The notes under the pieces are model-generated. The model made no database searches. It was not told where the DNA came from and saw only the letters and a program-made list of their open reading frames with translations. A stretch of DNA of 64,000 nt from Pontiellaceae bacterium B12219 (lineage in GTDB: Bacteria; Verrucomicrobiota; Kiritimatiellia; Kiritimatiellales; Pontiellaceae). The stretch covers positions 1 to 64,000 of the forward strand of contig JARNMJ010000016.1 in the NCBI GenBank assembly GCA_029432795.1, read 5' to 3'. Each line of letters begins with the position of its first letter. Positions within the stretch are counted from its first letter, which is position 1. Both the position numbers and the translations under genes were made by a program. Shown piece after piece: positions 8,947 to 17,007 of the stretch.

Positions 8947-9726
8947 ATGAAGCGTATTGCACTGTTAGCTCTGTTGTCCGGATTGATGTTCGGCTGTCAA
9001 TCACCGCATGAAGACGCATTTAAGGAAGAGATCGATACGCATCAGCAGATGGCGGAAAAGGCTGCCGAAAAGGCAACTGAAGAAGCCGGGGCGGCAGAAA
9101 AAACAGAAGCTGTTGAAACTGCATCTGCCAAAGCGGAAGAACCTGCTGCCACACCTGTTGAAGAAGGGAAACCGGTTGAGGCCGCGCCGGTGGCTGCCCC
9201 TGTAGAAAAACCAAAAGTAGAAGAAAGGAATACTGTTATGATTCTGATGAAAACGTCCAAAGGGGACATTAAAATGGAGCTCTATGAAGACAAAGCTCCG
9301 AAAACTGTGGCCAATTTCCTGGCCTATGCCAATGCCGGTCATTACGACGGAACCATCTTCCACCGTGTCATGGACGGATTCATGATTCAGGGGGGCGGGT
9401 TTGATAAAGATATGAACCAGAAAAACGCGCCGAACACCGTTGAAAATGAAGCCAAAAACGGCCTCAAGAACGTTGTCGGCAGCGTGGCTATGGCCCGTAC
9501 GCCCGATCCGCACAGCGCCAGCGCCCAGTTTTTCATTAACCTGAATGACAATGCATTTCTGGACTATCCCGGACAGGACGGATGGGGATACTGCGTATTC
9601 GGTCAGGTGGTCGAGGGCATGGACGTCGTAAATGAAATCAAAAATGTGCCTGTTGGAAATGCGAGAGGGCATCAGAATGTACCGAAAGAACCGGTCACCA
9701 TCACGGAAGTGACTGTGATCGACTGA
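8947..9726 (+). CDS. Cyclophilin-type peptidyl-prolyl isomerase lipoprotein
   Basis: 259 residues from ATG 8947, with AGGAG 7 nt upstream. The signal peptide ends in a lipobox (LMFGC, Cys17), so the protein should be membrane-anchored in the periplasm. Residues 20-95 are an Ala/Glu/Lys/Pro-rich tether. The cyclophilin domain spans about 97-259 with FHRVMDGFMIQGGGF, ASAQFFINLNDN and GYCVFGQVVEGMDVV, covering the usual active-site Arg, Phe and Gln. It would assist folding of exported proteins. The gene ends at a strong terminator containing one of the palindromes. Confidence 0.92.
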   Translation: MKRIALLALLSGLMFGCQSPHEDAFKEEIDTHQQMAEKAAEKATEEAGAAEKTEAVETASAKAEEPAATPVEEGKPVEAAPVAAPVEKPKVEERNTVMILMKTSKGDIKMELYEDKAPKTVANFLAYANAGHYDGTIFHRVMDGFMIQGGGFDKDMNQKNAPNTVENEAKNGLKNVVGSVAMARTPDPHSASAQFFINLNDNAFLDYPGQDGWGYCVFGQVVEGMDVVNEIKNVPVGNARGHQNVPKEPVTITEVTVID

Positions 9727-9751
9727 CCTTTTCCAACCATTGGAAAACGAT

Positions 9752-9796
9752 GAATGCCGGACCTTCCAAACCCTGGAAGTTTCCGGCATTCTTTTT
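9752..9796 (+). terminator. Intrinsic terminator with a nested palindrome, after the cyclophilin gene
   Basis: A 10-bp stem, GAATGCCGGA (9752-9761) with TCCGGCATTC (9782-9791), is followed by TTTTT (9792-9796). Its loop is itself a hairpin built from the 15-bp palindrome at 9764-9778. Another copy lies just upstream at 9731-9745. Confidence 0.85.
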
Positions 9797-9799
9797 GTC

Positions 9800-10258
9800 A
9801 TGAATCCGCCGATCGAATCCATTCATAATTCAGGATACCAAGCCTGTCTGGTTGTTGCCGGCGGGGGCAGCGGGGCCGTACACGCTCTGCTTTCCCGCCC
9901 CGGAGCTTCGCGGTTCGTACTGGACGTACGAATTCCTTACAGCCGGGAGGCGATGATCGAGTTTCTCGGAGAAAATCCGGTTGTGTTTTGTGCTGAACAA
10001 ACCGTACGGAAAATGAGTGCTGCGGCTTTGAAACACGCTTCACGCTATAGTAAACACGGAGCCCTTGGTATTGCCTGCACGGCTGCACTGCGTTCGACGG
10101 TGGAACGGACAGAACCGGACGAGGCTTTCATCGGCTTTCAAACCTTGGAAAATGAGGTTTTCCATCGCTTGGAATTCCCGGCAGGAACCCGGGAACAACA
10201 GGAGGAACAGTTGAGCGCTTTCCTGTTGGAAAAGCTAGCCGACTTTGTGGCGCAGTAG
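9800..10258 (+). CDS. CinA-like (nicotinamide-nucleotide amidase-related) protein
   Basis: 152 residues from ATG 9800; no clear ribosome site, and the start lies just after the terminator T-run. VVAGGGSGAVHALLSRPGAS, LDVRIPYSREAMIEFLG and ALGIACTAALRS resemble the CinA-like domain attached to NMN adenylyltransferase-like proteins in some bacteria and eukaryotes, where the sequence runs GGG(S/A)..L...PGAS...VPYS. It is thus a distant cousin of the convergent pncC gene; the two overlap by 24 bp at their 3' ends. A role in pyridine-nucleotide salvage is inferred only. Two near-copies of the palindrome encode FQTLE and FHRLE. Confidence 0.7.
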   Translation: MNPPIESIHNSGYQACLVVAGGGSGAVHALLSRPGASRFVLDVRIPYSREAMIEFLGENPVVFCAEQTVRKMSAAALKHASRYSKHGALGIACTAALRSTVERTEPDEAFIGFQTLENEVFHRLEFPAGTREQQEEQLSAFLLEKLADFVAQ

Positions 10259-10720
10259 CTTCAGAAACTCGGCCAGCACTTTCTCTGCGGCTTGCTTTTG
10301 TGCCGCAATGCGATCTCCGGATAATTCTGATTTTATGCAGAACACATCGGCATCGCCTTTTTCGGCAATTGCAAAATAAGCAAATGGGGCATCGATTGAC
10401 CGCTCTGCATATTTTTCGGCATACCCGCATGTTGCGATGGCATAATCCGATTTAAAGACGGCCAGGGCTCCCTTTGCCATCTGGCGGGCAACTTCCGGAT
10501 CAACACAGTCGGTTTTGCAGCCGAGATCGGCGTCCACTCCCAGCACTTCCGATTTGATCGAGAGTTTGTAGGCGGTGATGCCGCCCTTGAAGACATCCGA
10601 TGCTCCGGAAACAGAAGCTAACATGGTTTGGAGGTGGCCGGCGGTAATGCTTTCGGCCGTGCAGACTGTTTTTCCTGCATCGAAAAGAAGTGTTCTGATT
10701 TGTTCCGCGGTATCATTCAT
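10235..10720 (-). CDS. pncC: CinA C-terminal-type nicotinamide-nucleotide amidase
   Basis: 161 residues from ATG 10720. VCTAESITAGHLQTMLASVSGASDVFKGGITAY matches in parts the PncC core, which carries a catalytic Ser and Lys (here within AESITAG and the AYKLSIK region). PncC deamidates NMN to nicotinic acid mononucleotide in the pyridine-nucleotide cycle. Length fits stand-alone PncC. It converges on, and overlaps by 24 bp, another CinA-like gene on the opposite strand. Confidence 0.82.
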   Translation of the reverse strand: MNDTAEQIRTLLFDAGKTVCTAESITAGHLQTMLASVSGASDVFKGGITAYKLSIKSEVLGVDADLGCKTDCVDPEVARQMAKGALAVFKSDYAIATCGYAEKYAERSIDAPFAYFAIAEKGDADVFCIKSELSGDRIAAQKQAAEKVLAEFLKLLRHKVG

Positions 10721-10733
10721 GGTGCCTGTATAC

Positions 10734-10771
10734 AAAAAAGCACAAAGCCCGACGAGCGGTCTTTGTGCTTT
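10734..10771 (-). terminator. Intrinsic terminator downstream of leuB
   Basis: On the minus strand an 11-bp stem AAAGCACAAAG (right arm 10761-10771) pairs with CTTTGTGCTTT (10737-10747) across a 13-nt loop, and a T-run continues through 10734. It separates leuB from pncC. Confidence 0.8.
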
Positions 10772-10776
10772 GATTT

Positions 10777-10839
10777 GTCAAAGGTCTGAAAGTCAGGTAA
10801 ATGGCCTTTGACTTTCGACTCTCAGACTTTTGACTTCTG
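10777..10839. repeat. Heptad-period inverted repeat (GTCAAAG type)
   Basis: Imperfect 7-nt units run GTCAAAG, GTCTGAA, AGTCAGG, then after TAAATGG the inverted units CCTTTGA, CTTTCGA, CTCTCAG, ACTTTTG, ACTTCTG. The two halves can pair. No gene lies here. It is similar in architecture, though not in sequence, to the elements at 11982 and 33387. Confidence 0.6.
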
Positions 10840-10849
10840 GCGAAGTTGC

Positions 10850-11935
10850 TTACATTGCCGCCAGAGTTGCGGTTTTCACCAGATCGCCGAGTTCGGTGGT
10901 GGAGGCGAGTTTATTGCCTTCGCGCCACAGGTCGCCGGAGCGGTAGCCATCGTCGAGGACTTGCTTAACACCGGCGCGGATGGCGTTTGCTGCGGCATCT
11001 TCGCCCAGCGTATCGAGCATCATGCCGGCTGACAGAATCATTGCGAACGGATTGGCTTTGCCCTGTCCGGCAATATCCGGAGCTGAACCGTGAACCGGTT
11101 CAAAGATGCCGACCGGTCCGCCAACGGAAGCCGAAGGCAGGAGGCCGAGGGATCCGCCGAGCGTGGCGGAGGTGTCGGAAAGGATATCGCCGAAAATATT
11201 GCCGGTCAGAATCACGTCGAACTGACGCGGGTTGATGACCATCTGCATGGCGGCGTTGTCGATATAAAGGTGATCGAGTTCCACATCGGAATATTCCGCC
11301 TGATGCAGTTCAATCACGGTGTCTCTCCAAAGTCTGGAAACATCCAGAACATTGGCTTTGTCGACACTCGTCACTTTATTGCGGCGTTTGCGGGCCCACT
11401 CAAAAGCCACACGGGCAACGCGTTTGATTTCGCCAACCGAGTAAACCATGGTGTTCCAGGATTTCCGGTCGTCGCCTTCACCTTCGGTGCCACGCGGTTC
11501 GCCGAAATAGATGCCGCCGGTCAGCTCACGGACCGTGAAGAGATCAAGGCCGGCAACGGTTTCCGGACGCAGCGGGGAATTTTCTGCGAGCGATTCCGGG
11601 ACGGTTACCGGACGCAGGTTGGCAAAGGCGCCGAGTTCTTTACGGATTTTGAGCAGGCCGCTTTCCGGACGCATGGCTCCGGTGAGGGCATCCCATTTCG
11701 GGCCGCCAACCGCGCCAAGCAATACCGCGTTGGATGCTTTGCAGGTTTCCACGACCGAATCGGGCATCGGGTCGTTGTGTGCATCAATGGCGGCGCCGCC
11801 GGCATTGCAGGTGGTGTATTTCAATTCGAAACCGGCTTTTTCGGCAACGGCATCGAGAACTTTTACGGATTCAGTGATAACTTCCGGGCCGATCCCATCG
11901 CCGGGCAGCAGGGTAATATTGTAGGTTTTGGACAT
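10850..11935 (-). CDS. leuB: 3-isopropylmalate dehydrogenase
   Basis: 361 residues, standard length. LLPGDGIGPEV at the N-terminus, GAVGGPKWD, the substrate Arg region (AFANLRPV, RELTGGIYFGEPRG), VDKANVLDVSRLWRD, DHLYIDNAAMQ and the NAD-binding EPVHGSAPDIAGQGKANP identify it clearly. It oxidatively decarboxylates 3-isopropylmalate in leucine biosynthesis. No leuA, leuC or leuD is nearby, so the gene is isolated here. A heptad repeat element sits in its 5' leader, and a terminator follows it. Confidence 0.96.
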   Translation of the reverse strand: MSKTYNITLLPGDGIGPEVITESVKVLDAVAEKAGFELKYTTCNAGGAAIDAHNDPMPDSVVETCKASNAVLLGAVGGPKWDALTGAMRPESGLLKIRKELGAFANLRPVTVPESLAENSPLRPETVAGLDLFTVRELTGGIYFGEPRGTEGEGDDRKSWNTMVYSVGEIKRVARVAFEWARKRRNKVTSVDKANVLDVSRLWRDTVIELHQAEYSDVELDHLYIDNAAMQMVINPRQFDVILTGNIFGDILSDTSATLGGSLGLLPSASVGGPVGIFEPVHGSAPDIAGQGKANPFAMILSAGMMLDTLGEDAAANAIRAGVKQVLDDGYRSGDLWREGNKLASTTELGDLVKTATLAAM

Positions 11936-11981
11936 AATTCTTCCTTAGGGAATCAGCAGGTGTTTCACCTTTCAGATTCCG

Positions 11982-12047
11982 GTTAACAGTTATTTGTTAA
12001 GGGTTATCAGTAAGAACCAATAACCAATAACGATTAACGAATAACTG
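11982..12047. repeat. Heptad-period inverted repeat (GTTAACA type) upstream of leuB
   Basis: Nine 7-nt units: GTTAACA, GTTATTT, GTTAAGG, GTTATCA, GTAAGAA, then the inverted CCAATAA, CCAATAA, CGATTAA, CGAATAA. Half of the units are GTTA-type and half xxxxTAA-type, so the element can fold on itself. Read toward leuB it ends in the tail GTTAACCGGAAtctGAAAGG (11967-11986), which recurs in the DUF1015 gene leader at 33454-33473. Confidence 0.7.
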
Positions 12048-12161
12048 CCGCAGAAAAACTTTCGATGATCTGCGACAATTGAAAATGAGCGCGGATTTTA
12101 CTTAGGCTTGAAAATAATGCAAACCCTGAATCCAGCGCTCATTCCAAATACAGGAAGATAT

Positions 12162-12938
12162 TTAGCGTCCGCCGCCACCGCCGCCACCTCGACCGCCACC
12201 GCGCGGTATCTGGATGGATGTGGCATTGATGATTTCCTCGACGTGTTCAGCAAACGCGACTGAATCATCGCCCGTGTAGCCGATTTCCGAAGCGAGCTGT
12301 TTGAACATGACGGTCCGTTCCTGTTGCAGCAATGGCCGGGCTTCGCTGATGGTTTCATACATTTCGCGCATGGTTTCGCGATCAGGAGCGGCTTCCGGAT
12401 CCTCGAAGTTTGCGGTCAGTTCCCAGACTTTGGACATTTTTTCGACGAGCAGGTCATGGTTCGCCAATTCTTCGGGGGTCATCGTGGAGGTGTCGAGGTC
12501 CAGAAATGTGGCGGTTCGTTCGGCAAGATTATACTTCATTTGCTCTTGCCGTTCCTGCCGTTTCTGAATCATTTCGGCGTATTCTTCGGGTTGTTCCGCT
12601 TTCATTTTTGCAATGCGGTCTTCCCAGCTTTCCCGTTGGCGGGATGGGCGGTTGGTTGAGGAGGTTTGCGCCGACTCCAGCATGGCCATTGCTTTGGCCA
12701 GTTCGGACTTCAGAACGGTGACCTCGTTGGTGTTTCCTTCTGCCGTCATGTAGACAATTTCCGGTTCGGGAGTTGGGGGCGGCGGGGCATTTCTCAGGTC
12801 GGCCAGTTGCTCCTGCAAGGCGAGGATTTCGGCCTGAGCCTGTTTGTTTTTGGCCGATTGCGAAGCAACTGACGCCAGGCTGATGGCGGAAACGGCAGCA
12901 AGCGCGGCACTAATAATGGTTAATGTTTTTTTATTCAT
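12162..12938 (-). CDS. Membrane-anchored coiled-coil protein with Gly/Arg-rich tail, function unknown
   Basis: 258 residues. A hydrophobic N-terminal segment (ISAALAAVSAISLASVA, about residues 9-25) should anchor it, leaving a periplasmic domain. A helical stretch follows (KQAQAEILALQEQLADLRN), then a PPPPTPEPE linker, more charged helix with SWEDRIAKMKAEQPEEYAEM, and a tail of about 15 Gly and Arg residues. The repeated Glu/Met/Arg helices resemble periplasmic heavy-metal-sensor or Spy-like folds, but I cannot assign a family. A possible long-loop terminator lies at 12083-12147. Confidence 0.7.
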   Translation of the reverse strand: MNKKTLTIISAALAAVSAISLASVASQSAKNKQAQAEILALQEQLADLRNAPPPPTPEPEIVYMTAEGNTNEVTVLKSELAKAMAMLESAQTSSTNRPSRQRESWEDRIAKMKAEQPEEYAEMIQKRQERQEQMKYNLAERTATFLDLDTSTMTPEELANHDLLVEKMSKVWELTANFEDPEAAPDRETMREMYETISEARPLLQQERTVMFKQLASEIGYTGDDSVAFAEHVEEIINATSIQIPRGGGRGGGGGGGR

Positions 12939-12996
12939 AACGGTCTCCTTGCCGATAATAACGGGATGCGGTGTATTTTATTGCGGCAATTTCCAA

Positions 12997-13779
12997 CTAT
13001 TGGAAGATTTCCGGTTTGAGGCGCTGATAGTCGTCGAACGCGACGGGGAGACTGAGCAGAATATTGACCAGTGCGGCAATCACCATGGAGGTGAAAATGC
13101 AGAGCATAATGCCGATCTGGTATTTAATGGCTTCCATCGGCATGGCACCGCCGAGAATCTGACCGGTCATCATGCCGGGCAGGGAGACAATACCCATGGT
13201 GGCCATGCTCGCCAACGAGGGATTGATGCAGGATTTAAGTGCGATCCGCAGGTAGGGAGCCACGGCTTCCTTAAGGGTGGCACCGAGCATGAGATAGGTC
13301 ATGAATTCATGTTCATTCTTGCGAATGCCGCTATAGAAACGTTCCAGGCTCAGGACGTTGCTGCGCTGGCAGTTTCCGAGAATCATTCCAATGATCGGAA
13401 CCATATAGCGTGCGTCGTAGAATGGGTCCGGGCGGATGGCAACCAGAATAAACCAGCCGCTTACAATCAGCGTACTGACAGTAATACCGGCAAGTGTTCG
13501 CCAGAAAAACAGCTTTCGTTTTAAGCCGGATTTTCCGAGTACGCTGACGTTGGCCGCCACCATCATGACCGCCACCCAGACCAGATTGACGAAGCCGTTA
13601 TTCAGCTGAAAAACATACTTTAAATAAAGTCCGACCAAAACCAGCTGTACGGTCATTCGGATGGCCGCGAGAATCGTTTCTTTAACCAGTCCCAGTTGAA
13701 GCCAGATGAAGATGCCGATCGGGATCAGCAGGAGCGCATACATCGAGACGGTCGACAGGATATCCATTTCAACCATCAT
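12997..13779 (-). CDS. fetB: FetB/YbbM-type (UPF0014) ABC permease
   Basis: 260 residues with about seven membrane helices. The family signature is clear: IIGMILGNCQRSNVLSLERF, EHEFMTYLMLGAT, LGAT.KEAV, ALKSCINPSLASMATMGIVSLPGMMTGQ (in two parts) and GAMPMEAIKYQI. FetA-FetB of E. coli is implicated in iron export and peroxide resistance. The start overlaps the fetA stop by 4 nt, which fixes the pair as an operon. A palindrome (12991-13005) overlaps the 3' end. Confidence 0.88.
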   Translation of the reverse strand: MMVEMDILSTVSMYALLLIPIGIFIWLQLGLVKETILAAIRMTVQLVLVGLYLKYVFQLNNGFVNLVWVAVMMVAANVSVLGKSGLKRKLFFWRTLAGITVSTLIVSGWFILVAIRPDPFYDARYMVPIIGMILGNCQRSNVLSLERFYSGIRKNEHEFMTYLMLGATLKEAVAPYLRIALKSCINPSLASMATMGIVSLPGMMTGQILGGAMPMEAIKYQIGIMLCIFTSMVIAALVNILLSLPVAFDDYQRLKPEIFQ

Positions 13780-14417
13780 GGGTGCACCTCAATCAGTTGC
13801 TGTTCATTAATTTCAACGATGCGGTTGCAGGCCTGAATCCAGTCCGGATCGTGTGAAACCGACAGCAGGGTGATTCCGGGGCGGAACAGCTCGTCCATCA
13901 CAGCCTGTTTGCTTTCCGGATCGAGCGCAGAGGTAATTTCGTCGGCAAAGAAAACAGTTTTGTTCAGCAGGAGCGCGCGGGCAATGGCAATGCGCTGCTT
14001 TTCGCCGCCGGAAATGCGATTCGTCGACTGGTCCAGAATGGAGGCATTCAGCTTCAGGTTTTCCAATGTTTGGAAAATGTGCGCGTCGCCGGGGCGGGTA
14101 TGGCGGTGAGCTTTGTAGCTGAACGGCAGCAGTAAGGCATCGCGGACGTTTTCTGCGCCCAGTACCGGCTCCTGTCCAATAAACGCGATGCGGCTGCGGA
14201 CTTCTCGAACCGTTTTTTCGGAAAGGGTTAAGCCGGAAAACTGTACAGACCCACCTGTCAGAGGAAGTGCACCGACCGCGCATTTCAGCAGCGAGCTTTT
14301 TCCGCAGCCGGACGGCCCGCGAATCACCACCTTTTCTCCGCCCTGAACATGTAGGTCAACGTCGGTAAGCAGGGGCTGTTTGTGTACACGAATAGTGATG
14401 TTGTTAAACGCAATCAT
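13776..14417 (-). CDS. fetA: FetA/YbbL-type ABC ATP-binding protein
   Basis: 213 residues. Walker A GPSGCGKSSLLK, Q-loop AFIGQEP, signature ISGGEKQRIAIARALL, Walker B VFFADEITSALD and switch His in LLSVSHD are all intact. Partner of the permease that follows. FQTLE within the helical domain is encoded by a palindrome at 14061-14075. It follows the AEC carrier with no gap, so the carrier and fetAB may be cotranscribed. Confidence 0.9.
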   Translation of the reverse strand: MIAFNNITIRVHKQPLLTDVDLHVQGGEKVVIRGPSGCGKSSLLKCAVGALPLTGGSVQFSGLTLSEKTVREVRSRIAFIGQEPVLGAENVRDALLLPFSYKAHRHTRPGDAHIFQTLENLKLNASILDQSTNRISGGEKQRIAIARALLLNKTVFFADEITSALDPESKQAVMDELFRPGITLLSVSHDPDWIQACNRIVEINEQQLIEVHP

Positions 14418-15350
14418 TCAGAGACCCAGTGCAATGACGATGGGCAGGGTGAGCGCGGAAAGCAGAGTGCTGAGCGCAACAATGCGGCCGGCCAGCGGGC
14501 CGTCGTTGCCCATGACTTCCGCCATGACATACGACATACCGGCGGCGGGGCAGGCGAGGTAGAAAATCGCAATCATCGATTCCGTCTGATCGAGCTGGAA
14601 GAGCCCGACAATCAGGAAACCAATAGCCGGGGTGATGACCACTTTAATGAGAGAAGCAATCAGCGTGGGCGATGCTGAACCGCGCAGTTTTTCAAATTCA
14701 AGCCCTCCGCCGATGCTCACCAGAATCAGGGCCAGCGCCGCCCTGCCGAGGGCATCGAGTGGACGATATAGAAACAGCGGAAGTTCAACCGAGGCGAGAT
14801 TGAGCGCAAGACCTGCGACGCAGGACATAATCAGGGGGTTTTTGACCAGCTGAATGAAAAAGGCGGCTACGGAGTTTCCGGTACCGCTTTGCTTTCTTCC
14901 GTAATGGGTCAGCACGGTTACGCCGAGAATATTGAAGATAATCACGACCGGCGCAAGAATGACGGTGCCGAGCATTTCTGCACGGGGATCGAGCGAGCCC
15001 AGGGTGTAGACAATCACCGGCAGGCCGACAAAGGCACCGTTTCCCCGGAAAGAGCCCTGGATAAACGAACCGGTTGAAGGGGGCGGAAGTTTCAGCATCC
15101 GGGCAATGCCCCATGCAACGATCAGACTCAATACGGTCCCGGCCGTAAACATCAGAATAATTTGCGAGATGGTTCCCATTTCCAGCTTGGCAACGCTGAT
15201 TCGGCTGATCAGGAGGGAGGGTAGAGCAAACCAGAAGACAAACTTATTGAGGCCTTTAAAAAATACCTCCGGCATAAAATCGGTCGCCCTCAGTATTTTA
15301 CCGAGGGCAATCAGCAGGAAAATCGGAGCAATGCTGTTGAAAATAAACAT
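14418..15350 (-). CDS. AEC-family (auxin efflux carrier-like) transporter
   Basis: 310 residues from ATG 15350 (MFIFNSIAPIFLLIALGKIL), the usual length. About ten hydrophobic helices; FWFALPSLLISRIS, SFRGNGAFVGLPV and VGLALNLASVELP fit the family. Bacterial members export or import organic acids such as malate or malonate; substrate unknown here. It lies immediately upstream of fetA on the same strand. Confidence 0.87.
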   Translation of the reverse strand: MFIFNSIAPIFLLIALGKILRATDFMPEVFFKGLNKFVFWFALPSLLISRISVAKLEMGTISQIILMFTAGTVLSLIVAWGIARMLKLPPPSTGSFIQGSFRGNGAFVGLPVIVYTLGSLDPRAEMLGTVILAPVVIIFNILGVTVLTHYGRKQSGTGNSVAAFFIQLVKNPLIMSCVAGLALNLASVELPLFLYRPLDALGRAALALILVSIGGGLEFEKLRGSASPTLIASLIKVVITPAIGFLIVGLFQLDQTESMIAIFYLACPAAGMSYVMAEVMGNDGPLAGRIVALSTLLSALTLPIVIALGL

Positions 15351-15389
15351 GTGCCGCAGGGTAAAAGCTTCGGCAGTCTTGCGCAATCG

Positions 15390-16313
15390 CTATTTGAGCT
15401 CGGTTGCCCAGACGTTGCGGAACATGACCGGGGTGCCGTGGTTCTGAAAATAGACGGGGCCTTCGGCGAGTTGCGGCCTTTTTGCGCCGGCACCGGTTCC
15501 GGTTTTCAGTTCGACATCGTCGTGAATCAGTACGCCGTTGTGGTAGACGGTGATCCGGGCGTTTTTAACTTTTTGATCGCCCTCGAACTTGGGAGCGATG
15601 AAGTCGATGTCGTAGGTCTGCCAGGTGAGAGGCGGGAAACACATATTTACATCCGGCAGCTTCTCTTTGTAGAGACTGCCGCACCATTGCTTGTTGAGCG
15701 ATTCAATGGTGTTGGCATTATTTGCGGGGTTTTCAAAATCGAGTCCGAACGAATCGATCACCTGTATTTCGTAGTTGTGGAAAATATAGATTCCGCTGTT
15801 GCCACGATCCTGACTGGATAGATTCCGGCCCGGCTTGAAGGGCATCAGAAATTCCAGGTGCATGTGGAAAGAGCTCAGCTCTTTTTCTGTTTTTCCGCCT
15901 GCCATCAGGTAGCCGTTCTGTACGTTTGAGAAATCATCCGGAAATTTAAGGAGGGCATCGGCGGGCTGCGGTTTTCCAAGGGTTGGAGATTTCCGTTCCA
16001 CTTTTTTAAAACCGGAAAGGGCGGTTTCGAGTTCGTCGGCTGTTTGGATGGACGATTCAATGGGGGACCGATCCCAGCCGTCGCCCGGAAGTCCGCCGCT
16101 ATAGCGTGCAACCAGGAAGGTGCCTTCAGGCAGCAGGTTGACCTGAATGGCGGTTTTCCCATCGTTGGAGATATATTCTCCAACCTTTGGAAAAACAGCC
16201 ACTGCTTCGTTTGCCGATTGAGGATCGGTATACATTGGAACCGGGGCAGGTTTTGCGGCCTGCACCGTAAGGGAAGCCAAAGCAAACATGAGGGTTGCCG
16301 ATACTGTTTTCAT
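15390..16313 (-). CDS. Secreted DUF1080 (3-keto-disaccharide hydrolase family) protein, variant
   Basis: 307 residues from ATG 16313; the frame is open 177 nt upstream but the signal peptide MKTVSATLMFALASLTVQA sets the start. After a 100-residue N-terminal extension the concanavalin-like beta-sandwich contains FHMHLEFLMPF, GNSGIYIFHNYEIQVIDSFG, WQTYDIDFIAP, ITVYHNGVLIHDDVEL and GPVYFQNHGTPVMFRNVW, diagnostic of DUF1080. Family members cleave 3-keto-glycosides. Two shorter paralogues follow upstream on the same strand. Near-copies of the palindrome lie at 15974 and 16178. Confidence 0.88.
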   Translation of the reverse strand: MKTVSATLMFALASLTVQAAKPAPVPMYTDPQSANEAVAVFPKVGEYISNDGKTAIQVNLLPEGTFLVARYSGGLPGDGWDRSPIESSIQTADELETALSGFKKVERKSPTLGKPQPADALLKFPDDFSNVQNGYLMAGGKTEKELSSFHMHLEFLMPFKPGRNLSSQDRGNSGIYIFHNYEIQVIDSFGLDFENPANNANTIESLNKQWCGSLYKEKLPDVNMCFPPLTWQTYDIDFIAPKFEGDQKVKNARITVYHNGVLIHDDVELKTGTGAGAKRPQLAEGPVYFQNHGTPVMFRNVWATELK

Positions 16314-16371
16314 ATTGTTATTCCTGTCTTTATGAATCCGCGTGGTCATCATTTCCTGCTGTAAAACTGTT

Positions 16372-17007
16372 TTAGAGTTCTTTGATACGGATGTTACGGA
16401 ATTTGTAGGTCTGGCCTTTTTCGCCATGGTGCTGGATGCCGATATAGCCTTCTGCGTCCATGCCGTCGATATAGTCGGTGCAAAGTACATCGTTCACCCA
16501 GATCTGGAGGTGGTCGCCCTGAGCTTTTATTCTATAGGTATTCCAGTCGCTGCGTTTGAGGGCGCCCTTTGTTTTTTCACGAAAGGCATCGGCGGAGGGG
16601 GAATTGACCGGTTTGAGCGGGTTGAGCCAGAGGCGGCGACTTTCGTCGTAGAGGCCCCCCGACCAGGCGCGGCTGCTGGGGTCGCATTCGGCCTGATAGC
16701 CGTAGACTTTGTTCGGCTCAACATGACACCGGAACATGATACCGGAATTGGCCTGACCCTCGGGAAGCTTCAGGTCAACTTCCAGAATGAAGTCGGAATA
16801 TTTTTGTTCGGTGCAGAAGAAAAACTTTTTGTCGGCCGTCAGATGAATTTCGCCGTCAACCACGGCGACGTCGCCGTGGGAATATGGGTTCGTCCATCCA
16901 GTGGTGGTTTTGCCGTCAAAGAGATCGGTCCAACCATCATTTCCGGCCTGCAGAGTTGAACAGCCGGCCACGGCGGCCAGAAGCAGCGCATACGCGAATT
17001 TTTTCAT
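16372..17007 (-). CDS. DUF1080 lipoprotein (3-keto-disaccharide hydrolase family)
   Basis: 211 residues. Lipobox at Cys16 (MKKFAYALLLAAVAGC). The domain starts WTDLFDGKTTTGWTNP and contains YSDFILEVDLKLPEGQANSGIMFR, in parts, plus YGYQAECDPSSRAWSGGLYDE, WNTYRIKAQGDHLQIWVND and GYIGIQHHGEKGQTYKFRNI. Full-length for the core family. Its first base is the last base of the preceding gene's stop (TAATG), so translation is coupled. Probably acts on oxidised sugars in the periplasm. Confidence 0.9.
   Translation of the reverse strand: MKKFAYALLLAAVAGCSTLQAGNDGWTDLFDGKTTTGWTNPYSHGDVAVVDGEIHLTADKKFFFCTEQKYSDFILEVDLKLPEGQANSGIMFRCHVEPNKVYGYQAECDPSSRAWSGGLYDESRRLWLNPLKPVNSPSADAFREKTKGALKRSDWNTYRIKAQGDHLQIWVNDVLCTDYIDGMDAEGYIGIQHHGEKGQTYKFRNIRIKEL

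Noticed and set aside
9740-9799. N-terminal extension of the CinA-like gene
   Set aside because: It is translated through the cyclophilin terminator and palindromes (giving FQTLE) and has no family similarity; ATG 9800 is preferred despite a weak ribosome site.
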